A program made the translations under genes and the position numbers. Below the pieces are notes generated by a model. That model saw only the letters and a program-made list of their open reading frames with translations. It made no database searches and was not told the DNA's origin. 11,028 nt of DNA from positions 1 to 11,028 of the forward strand of contig CALAEZ010000218.1 in assembly GCA_937891125.1 (NCBI GenBank). The letters are read 5' to 3'. Of the stretch, positions 1 through 5,805 are shown in pieces. This DNA comes from an uncultured Treponema sp. Lineage in GTDB: Bacteria; Spirochaetota; Spirochaetia; Treponematales; Treponemataceae. Each line of letters opens with the position of its first letter. The first letter of the stretch is position 1.

Positions 1-502
1 TGTCGCCGTAGCCGTCTAAAAAGCCTGCAGTAGCGTCGGTAAGCGTGCTTTTTGTGTCGGTTGCACTGTAAGCATTGTATTTAATGGGCGCATCATCGCT
101 AAACGCTTGTATGGTGAGCGAAAGAGCGCCTGAAGAAGCGCTGTAGGTAACGTCGTCTTTCAAGTAGAATTTGTTGCCGGCGCTTGCGTTTGTGGCACTG
201 AACGTAGTGTAAGCGGTTGTTGCGCTTGCCAGGGCAGACGCGGTGTTGTAGCTGGTGCTGTTTGCGTCTACGCCTTGTATCGTAACGGACGCAAGGTCTG
301 AAAAAATCCAGCTGCCGCGAGCGGTGGTGCTTTCAGCAGTTTTCGTTACGCTTTCAGCTTCTGAACTGACTGCATTTGAGCCGTCGCTTGTGCTGTCGTC
401 AGATTGCGAGCAGGCGATAAGCGCGGTTGCGGTGGCGATCAAGGTGAGCGCAGTGATCAGTAAAAGTGTACTTCTGCCTTTTGTGATAGAAAAGCGTTTC
501 AT
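1..502 (-). CDS. Putative secreted lipoprotein of unknown function (C-terminus beyond left edge)
   Basis: The reading frame starts at ATG 502 and stays open for 167 codons to the edge of the window, so the C-terminal part is missing. The start is supported by a strong ribosome binding site, GGAGGAA, at 507-513. The first 30 residues form a lipoprotein signal peptide (MKRF, then a hydrophobic stretch) ending in the lipobox L28-I29-A30-C31. A Ser/Thr/Asp/Glu-rich linker follows to about residue 60. A beta-type domain rich in Ser, Thr and Ala begins at about residue 62 (RGSWIFSDL). I do not recognise this domain. It lies downstream of the rhamnogalacturonan esterase gene on the same strand, 123 bases away, which suggests a surface carbohydrate-binding or carbohydrate-cleaving protein; that is inference from context only. 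A hairpin at 527-556 sits in its leader. Confidence 0.85.
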   Translation of the reverse strand, partial: MKRFSITKGRSTLLLITALTLIATATALIACSQSDDSTSDGSNAVSSEAESVTKTAESTTARGSWIFSDLASVTIQGVDANSTSYNTASALASATTAYTTFSATNASAGNKFYLKDDVTYSASSGALSLTIQAFSDDAPIKYNAYSATDTKSTLTDATAGFLDGYGD

Positions 503-526
503 ACTATTCCTCCGATATATGAAAAC

Positions 527-556
527 TGCGCCATCCCAGCAAGTACGGATGGCGCA
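527..556 (-). terminator. 10-bp hairpin between the two lipoprotein genes; weak terminator or leader structure
   Basis: Bases 527-536 and 547-556 are perfect inverted repeats (TGCGCCATCC and its complement) around a 10-base loop. On the minus strand the hairpin is followed by GTTTTC, so the T run is only four bases. It lies between the end of the esterase gene (626) and the ribosome binding site of the next lipoprotein gene (507-513). It could be a leaky terminator that lowers expression of the downstream gene, or an mRNA-stabilising structure at a processing site. The stem is directly visible; the role is inferred. Confidence 0.5.
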
Positions 557-625
557 AGAAAAGGTAGCAGCTTACAAGTGTTTGCCAACTATGTTGTAAG
601 GATAAGGTTTTGCGTTTAATGTGCA

Positions 626-1990
626 TTAGTACACGTAATCGCTGTATGGATACTCATAATTGCCATTTATCATTTCGACTATGGATTCTGTGATATAGTT
701 TGCAAATACTTCGCCCAGTACACGGCGATAGTGATTTGCGTCTGCAAAATAGGTTGTGAGTAAATTATCAGCCGTTGCACCTTGTTCTGTAAGATATTGC
801 TCCCCATAAATGCCAAGCGCAATGATATCTAAGTCATAGTTTTCGGCGATTGTAAGCAGATTTTTATTGTATGTATTGTCATGGCGACTGTTATGCCATG
901 TGCCAGAAGGTATAGTTTCACCAGCTGCATATGTTTTTCCACCAGCTGAGGTTGCCGTCGTTACTGTTGTGTCAGTTGTATATAGCAGGTTTGTGTCACC
1001 TCTTGGTGTAATTGTTGCAATGACGGGAATTCCTCCGCGCTGGATAATGCCTTCTACACAGTAATTTTCAAGAATTGGTATTTGCGCTGCACGTGAATCA
1101 CTTTTTTGTGTGGAGCCATCAAGTGTATAACTCGCTGCATTATTAATTCCGATATTTACGGTGACATAATCGCCAGGATGTACATTAAGCAAGGCTTCTG
1201 TAATACCAAATGTGGTTCCGTTATGTACTCCGCCATTATAGATAGTAACAGCATCGGCTCCGCCCATGGCACAATTAATGAACCCTCCGATTTCAGACGG
1301 TAAGGTTACATAGCTGTTTGAAATACAGGGCCCCCAAGAACACATATTTTCGCTATTGTTATATGCAGTTGAGTCTCCAATTGCAATTAAATATGGCTTA
1401 GTTCGAGCGTTGTAGGTTAAAGGTTTGTACGTTACTGATGATACCGATACGCTACTTGAATCTCCGATAGTAAATTTTAAATTCATAACACCATCGCAGA
1501 CGGCTACTTGAAACGTTGACTCTGTATTAGCTGTTACGGTACGTTCAATTCCAGTGGGGGTCGTGCTTGTGTACGTTGCTGTGTTTCCAGCTGAATCCGT
1601 TTTATATGTAATTGTAGACAGCCATTCTGATATTACCGTCGTAGTGGACGTAACTACAGTTACTTCGTAGTTTTTATTTTCGACCTCAACATAAAACTGA
1701 AAGCCTTTGTCGCTCGTGATGTTTTTAGCGTTTATTGTTGGTTCATTCGTACTGTCGAATGAAAAACCATAACCTGTCGTGCCATCATATTCTGACGCCG
1801 TCGTTACGACAATTACGGAGTCATCTGTTGAGGTTTGCGCGCTTCCGAACAAATAAGTGGTTGCTTCACCTGTTGTTACATCATCGTCATCGTCGGTGGT
1901 GCTTATGGTGCTTGCATGAGAGCAGCCTGCAACTGTCAGTGTGAACGTACACACCGCAAAAAGCAAACTGATAGCTGTGATTTTTTTCAT
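626..1990 (-). CDS. Lipoprotein SGNH hydrolase, probable rhamnogalacturonan acetylesterase (CE12-type)
   Basis: A 454-residue exported esterase that probably removes acetyl groups from rhamnogalacturonan I at the cell surface. ATG 1990 is preceded by AGGAGAC (1997-2003). The signal peptide ends in the lipobox V20-A21-G22-C23, followed by a Thr/Asp linker with five consecutive Asp. Residues 45-190 form a beta-rich domain beginning YLFGSAQ and containing GYGF at 73-76, a pattern I associate with the N-terminal domain of CE12-type proteins. The SGNH hydrolase domain spans about 198-440. Block I is GDST with nucleophile Ser207, block II is MGGAD (242-246), block III is GINN (281-284), and block V is DANH with Asp417 and His420. 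Block III has Asn where GxND is usual, but the oxyanion Asn283 is kept, so activity is plausible. Substrate assignment rests on the CE12-like layout and on the lyase gene nearby. Pectin acetylesterase is the main alternative. Confidence 0.85.
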   Translation of the reverse strand: MKKITAISLLFAVCTFTLTVAGCSHASTISTTDDDDDVTTGEATTYLFGSAQTSTDDSVIVVTTASEYDGTTGYGFSFDSTNEPTINAKNITSDKGFQFYVEVENKNYEVTVVTSTTTVISEWLSTITYKTDSAGNTATYTSTTPTGIERTVTANTESTFQVAVCDGVMNLKFTIGDSSSVSVSSVTYKPLTYNARTKPYLIAIGDSTAYNNSENMCSWGPCISNSYVTLPSEIGGFINCAMGGADAVTIYNGGVHNGTTFGITEALLNVHPGDYVTVNIGINNAASYTLDGSTQKSDSRAAQIPILENYCVEGIIQRGGIPVIATITPRGDTNLLYTTDTTVTTATSAGGKTYAAGETIPSGTWHNSRHDNTYNKNLLTIAENYDLDIIALGIYGEQYLTEQGATADNLLTTYFADANHYRRVLGEVFANYITESIVEMINGNYEYPYSDYVY

Positions 1991-2016
1991 AAAACTGTCT
2001 CCTAATAAAATTTAGA

Positions 2017-2040
2017 TATCTTATAGCTGCTATCTTATAG
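2017..2040 (-). promoter_or_regulatory. Tandem 10-bp repeat with -10-like cores upstream of the esterase gene
   Basis: On the minus strand, CTATAAGATA occurs at 2040-2031 and again at 2026-2017, exactly 14 bases apart. Each copy contains TATAAG, a good -10-like core. For the upstream copy, TCTACA at 2062-2057 lies 17 bases before it and could be a weak -35. The upstream copy is also a short palindrome (CTAT-AAG-ATAG). The site lies 27-50 bases before the esterase start codon, so it may hold two promoter elements or a promoter with an operator. The repeat is seen directly; the function is inferred. Confidence 0.5.
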
Positions 2041-2118
2041 AAAAAAGCGCTCGCTGTGTAGATGAGTAAACGCTCAAAATTAGCACAAAAAAGTCAGCTT
2101 GCGGCGGAAGTTCTGCTG

Positions 2119-3319
2119 TTACTGTTTTTTGAAGTGCTCTATTTTGCACTCGTGTTTTTTTGTGTTTTCGTCATAGTTTATACCGACAAAAAGCAGATTG
2201 CCAGAATACTGCTGGAGTGAGTCAAAATAGTTTTTCTTGCGAATCTGGTTCAGCGCAGAATCTGCCGAGCCGTTTCGCTTCAGCTCGATTATGAGTGCAG
2301 GTGTATACGTCATTTTTCGAAACAAAATCCACCAGCGTGTTTTTGTACATTCCCACGTCAACATCAATTTTTTCGCCCGAAATCATTTTTATAACATCGT
2401 CTTTTACGCCTAAGAAATTTGACTGTATGCGGTCAGAAATCACTTCATAAGAAGAGGTTTGTCCCCAAAAGGCCTTGAATTTTCCCGTTTCAATGCTCAT
2501 CACGACGGATTCTGGATTATAAATATCAAGACCGTGCTGGTGGTATCCGTCATACCATTTTTTACATTCGTTAAAGTCTATGTTGTATTTGGCGCAAAGT
2601 CCATTGACCTCGCCGTCAGTAAAGCCTACAAACTCTGTAAGGTTCATAGAATCCAAAATGGTGTATTCGCGGAAATTATTGAGCTTCGACTGCCCCTTGT
2701 CTCTCACAATCGGCAAAATCCCCGTAAGATAGGCAAGTGCAAGGGCTGGGCGAACCGTGTCGCTCTTAAAAAGCCCGTTCAAAAGGTCCAGATACTGCGT
2801 AAAAAGAGATTCCGAAACATTCTCGCGGATTAAAACATCGTATTCGTCAAGCAAAATCATAAACTTCTCCGAGGTCGCTGAATACACTTTCAGAATACAA
2901 TCTGCGATAGAATCATCTTCGTAAAATGACAACGAAGGAAATTGCTGTTGCATTTCATCGCGGACATTTCTCGTAATTTTTAGAATAAGTTTCTCTTTGT
3001 CCGTCGCATTCCGGTATTCGCTGTTTACGTCAATTTTTATGACGTTGAATTTGTTGAGATTCTTCTCAAAATCTTTGTTCGAAGCGATTTTGAGCGGTGC
3101 AAAGAGCTTTCGCGAATCACAGCCTTTAGAATAATACGCGGCAATCATATTGTTTGCAAACGTCTTTCCGAAACGGCGCGGGCGAGAAATGCATAGGTAT
3201 TTGTTTCCGTTTTTGATAAAATCGTTCAGAACGGACAGCATCATTGTCTTATCAACATAGATTTTGTGAGAAAGAATTTCGGTAAAATTTTCATTGTTCG
3301 GATTTAGGTATATGCCCAT
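2119..3319 (-). pseudogene. Broken AAA-ATPase-like / PD-(D/E)XK nuclease family gene (frameshift plus internal deletion)
   Basis: The N-terminal frame runs from ATG 3319 (AGGAA at 3326-3330; the GTG at 3322 lies too close to that site). It encodes the ATPase-like part of the PF09820/PF08011 family: RPRRFGKT (Walker A type, residues 46-53), LLDEYD (Walker B type, 156-161) and KWYDGY (254-259). After NDVYT (residue 340, near 2302) the frame goes wrong. The family's C-terminal end, PALIIELK onward, continues one frame over from 2301 to the stop at 2119 (60 residues). From memory of the family, more than 100 residues normally separate these two parts, including the nuclease's GxAD segment. They are absent here, so this is a deletion with a frame change, not a simple frameshift. 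The gene is probably non-functional as a nuclease. A truncated ATPase with a short aberrant tail (stop at 2222) could still be made. Confidence 0.85.
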
Positions 3320-3432
3320 CACAAGTTCCTAAAACAATAAAGGGTATCTTTTGTTTTTTTTTGCAAGTGGCTCAGTATAGCATGGAACGGCTTAATCTGC
3401 CATACATTTCTACGGAAATCTCATGTCACAAC

Positions 3433-3463
3433 GGGCTTTAGGGGGCAGCTCAGGGGGTGGGGG
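3433..3463 (+). promoter_or_regulatory. Four-run G-tract motif (candidate G-quadruplex) in the lyase leader
   Basis: The plus strand has G3 at 3433-3435, G5 at 3441-3445, G5 at 3453-3457 and G5 at 3459-3463. The loops are 5, 7 and 1 bases, which meets the standard pattern of four runs of three or more G with loops of 1-7. It is on the coding strand of the lyase gene, so it would also be present in an mRNA that starts upstream. Such dense G-runs stand out against the T-rich surroundings. Folding and function are not shown. Confidence 0.45.
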
Positions 3464-3490
3464 TGCGATACGCACTTCGTGCTACTCAAC

Positions 3491-3513
3491 TACCAAACCT
3501 TGGTATTTTTTTT
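3491..3513 (+). terminator. Intrinsic terminator-like hairpin with T8 in the lyase leader
   Basis: TACCAA (3491-3496) pairs perfectly with TTGGTA (3500-3505) around a 3-base loop and is followed directly by eight Ts (3506-3513). No plus-strand gene lies upstream in the preceding 3 kb, so there is nothing obvious to terminate. Either it attenuates a transcript that starts upstream in the leader, or it is part of a small repeat element. The six-pair stem is short and has only two GC pairs, so termination could be weak. Confidence 0.45.
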
Positions 3514-3573
3514 GTCAGCCCGTCTTTTTTTGTGCTCCGTTGATTTATACGTGTTTTTGTGCAAAAATGATTT

Positions 3574-3607
3574 TTAAGGAAGTGGCTGCTGTCAGCCGCT
3601 TCTTTAA
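3574..3607 (+). promoter_or_regulatory. 15-bp hairpin immediately before the lyase ribosome binding site
   Basis: Bases 3574-3588 pair with 3593-3607 along 15 consecutive positions, including two G-U wobbles, around a 4-base loop. The stem ends 11 bases before the AGGAG at 3619-3623. There is no T run after it, so it does not look like a terminator. It could stabilise the 5' end of the lyase mRNA or modulate ribosome access. The structure is seen directly; the role is inferred. Confidence 0.55.
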
Positions 3608-3629
3608 GAGAACATTTCAGGAGTTATAC

Positions 3630-5768
3630 ATGAAAAAAAAACTTGCTGCATTTTCTTTTGCCGCTCTTGCCGGCGCGGTTATGCTAACCGCTGCCTATGC
3701 TACAGGAGAAGCGCCTGCTTTTAAGCAGGATTACAGCGTTGCGCTTGACGCTGGCGCACGCGCCGAAACCGAAGCGCTTGCTGCTGCTTACCAGGCACCG
3801 CTCTGGAAGGCTGAATACTTAAGCCGCGGCGTGTCTGCCGTTCCGTCAAATGACGGCGTTTTAGTGAGCTGGCGCTTTTTGGGTACTGACAGCGCCGACA
3901 TCCGCTTTAATGTGTACAAGGGTAAAAAAAAGCTGAACGCCGAGCCGCTTTTTGAGACCAATTTTTTTGACAATGGTGCCGTCAAAAAAGCGACCTACAC
4001 GGTTGTGCCTGTTGTCGCAGGTGCCGAAGACAAGGCAGCTGCCGAAAGCGCTTCTATCGGCAAAAAGGCGCAGGACTATGTGCTTTCGTTTCCGGTTAAG
4101 CAGTACAAGGGAAAAGAATATACGATTTACGATGCAAGTGTGGGCGACCTAGACGGTGACGGCGAATACGAAATTATTGTGCGCCGAAATCCGCTTGATA
4201 TGGAGCTTGCAAGCCGCACCTGCTATCCGCTTATCGAAGCCTACCGCCTTGACGGTACGCATCTGTGGACAATTGATGTTGGCCCGAACGAGATTTGCGA
4301 CATAGACATTAACTTTTTGGTGTACGACTTTGACGGCGACGGCAAGGCAGAAATGGTCATGCGCTCGTTCGAGGGCACTGTTGACGGCACCGGCGCGGTC
4401 ATCGGCGACGTGGACGGCGACGGCATCACCAACTACGAGTTTTCCATCGCCAAATTCAAAGACCGGCAGTACCTGTCTAAAGGGCCGGAGTTCCTTTCAG
4501 TCTATGACGGCATGACGGGCAAGGAAGTCGCGCGCACGCCGCTGCTTCCCGCCCGCGACCCGTTGCAGCCGTGGGGAAACTTCCCCGAAGGCGACAACCG
4601 CAACCTAAAGCGCGCAAGCCATTATTTGCTTGCAGCAGCTTCGCTTGGCGGAAAGACGCCGAGCATTGTCATGGTGCGCGGCTGCTGGAATGCGGTGGGC
4701 GCTGCCGCCTGGGACTACGATGGCAAAGCGCTCAGCGTGCGCTGGCTGCGCCCCATCGACCCTGAGGAGACTATCGACAACCTGTACAACGCGGGCTACC
4801 ACAGCCTGACGGTCGTTGACGTTGACTTTGACGGCAAGGACGAAATCCTTTCCGGCGCCATGGCGATAGACGACGACGGCTCGATTCTGTATGCCACCAG
4901 CGCGGACGGCGTAAAGCTGCGCCACGGCGACGCTTTTGACGTTGCGGTGATGAGTAAGGATTTCCCCGGCTACCTAGTGTGGGCGTGCCACGAAAACAAA
5001 AATCTGCCGACAAATATTGAGCTGCATGACGCCCGCACGGGGCAGGTGCTGTTCGGGCTCGGTAAGCCGAAGGACACGGGAAGAAGCCGCGCGGCTGATA
5101 TTGACCCGACGCATGCAGGCTGGGAGGTCTGGGGGAGCACGGGAACGCCGCTTCAGACGCTGACCGGTGAGTTCATCGCAGGCACGCCCGCCGAGTTGCA
5201 GGGAAAGCAGGTCTTTAACGCGCCGGTGTCGATGAATGCAAAGCTCTACTGGACGGGTGACCTGCTTTCAGAGCTGTTTGACTACACGGCTGACGGACAC
5301 ACGCCTTCAATCCAGAAGTGGAACTGGGAGAAAAAGGTGAGCGAAACGATTTGGACAGCAGAGGGTTGCTCGACGAACAACGGCACAAAGGGAAATGCCT
5401 GTCTGATTGCAGACCTGTTTGGCGACTGGCGCGAGGAAATCATCACCCGCACCACTGACGACAGGGAAATCCGCATTTACGCGACCGCCATTCCGACAAA
5501 GTACCGCATTCCCACGCTCATGCACGACCGCACCTACCGCGAAGCGATTGCCTGGCAGAACAACCACTACAATCAGCCGGCAAACTTAAGCTACTACCTG
5601 GGTGCCGAAGCTGACAGCGTGCCGCTTCCTGCTGTGTACACGGTGCATGGCGGAAAAACGCTTGTTGCTCCCGCGTATGCAAGCGCGCTGACAGCGGACG
5701 GCTCCAATGGCGCCGTGGCGGCAGATACTAGCGTGATTTTGCAAACCGTGCCACTTGTGCTAAAGTAA
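3630..5768 (+). CDS. Exported rhamnogalacturonan lyase, polysaccharide lyase family 11
   Basis: A 712-residue secreted lyase that cleaves the rhamnogalacturonan-I backbone of pectin by beta-elimination. The start at 3630 is chosen because AGGAG lies 6 bases upstream and the product then begins with a clean signal peptide (MKKKLAAF to AYA, cleavage near residue 25). An N-terminal Ig/FN3-like part follows (RGVSAVPSNDGVLVSWRFLGTD, about 57-100). The eight-bladed propeller part contains several DxDGDG-type calcium-binding loops: 173-178, 233-238, 260-265 and 397-404. Family-typical segments include VRGCWN, RAADIDPTHAGWEVW, LIADLFGDWREEI (592-604) and the C-terminal MHDRTYREAIAWQNNHYNQP. The total is longer than Bacillus YesW (about 620 residues), in part because of the N-terminal region and a C-terminal tail of about 50 residues I do not recognise. 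The gene ends 37 bases before the sensor phosphatase gene, suggesting co-transcription. Confidence 0.93.
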   Translation: MKKKLAAFSFAALAGAVMLTAAYATGEAPAFKQDYSVALDAGARAETEALAAAYQAPLWKAEYLSRGVSAVPSNDGVLVSWRFLGTDSADIRFNVYKGKKKLNAEPLFETNFFDNGAVKKATYTVVPVVAGAEDKAAAESASIGKKAQDYVLSFPVKQYKGKEYTIYDASVGDLDGDGEYEIIVRRNPLDMELASRTCYPLIEAYRLDGTHLWTIDVGPNEICDIDINFLVYDFDGDGKAEMVMRSFEGTVDGTGAVIGDVDGDGITNYEFSIAKFKDRQYLSKGPEFLSVYDGMTGKEVARTPLLPARDPLQPWGNFPEGDNRNLKRASHYLLAAASLGGKTPSIVMVRGCWNAVGAAAWDYDGKALSVRWLRPIDPEETIDNLYNAGYHSLTVVDVDFDGKDEILSGAMAIDDDGSILYATSADGVKLRHGDAFDVAVMSKDFPGYLVWACHENKNLPTNIELHDARTGQVLFGLGKPKDTGRSRAADIDPTHAGWEVWGSTGTPLQTLTGEFIAGTPAELQGKQVFNAPVSMNAKLYWTGDLLSELFDYTADGHTPSIQKWNWEKKVSETIWTAEGCSTNNGTKGNACLIADLFGDWREEIITRTTDDREIRIYATAIPTKYRIPTLMHDRTYREAIAWQNNHYNQPANLSYYLGAEADSVPLPAVYTVHGGKTLVAPAYASALTADGSNGAVAADTSVILQTVPLVLK

Positions 5769-5805
5769 GCGACTGCATAACAAAAATGAAGAAGCAGGAG
5801 CTGTC

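Larger units (their letters stand above)
3331..3629 (+). other. Structured ~300-base leader between divergent genes; no supported gene
   Basis: This stretch separates the broken ATPase gene (minus) from the lyase gene (plus). It contains T-rich runs, a G-rich four-run motif (3433-3463), two mutually exclusive small hairpins (3463-3475 and 3472-3482), a terminator-like hairpin with eight Ts (3491-3513) and a long hairpin (3574-3607) just before the lyase's ribosome binding site. The plus frame is open from ATG 3423 into the lyase. However, the encoded stretch does not look like an export signal, and the downstream start has both a better ribosome binding site and a signal peptide. I found no convincing -35/-10 pair in it. 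Confidence 0.6.

Noticed and set aside
255..599. Plus-strand open frame over the left-edge lipoprotein gene
   Set aside because: The opposite strand encodes a lipoprotein with a signal peptide, lipobox and strong ribosome binding site, and the plus frame spans the intergenic hairpin.
1991..2118. Terminator for the broken ATPase gene before the esterase
   Set aside because: T runs exist on the minus strand, but the stems before them are only four pairs long.
3484..3570. Integron attC site in the lyase leader
   Set aside because: Only one core heptamer (ACTCAAC) fits. The best partner downstream, GTTGATT, breaks the GTTRRRY pattern, and there is no cassette-like gene order.
3423..3629. In-frame upstream start extending the lyase by 69 residues
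   Set aside because: The extension is not a signal peptide, covers the structured leader, and the ATG at 3630 has a well-spaced AGGAG and a proper export signal.
4241..5567. Several minus-strand open frames inside the lyase gene
   Set aside because: They are antisense by-products of GC-rich codons in a clear PL11 gene, with low-complexity Arg/Ser-rich products.
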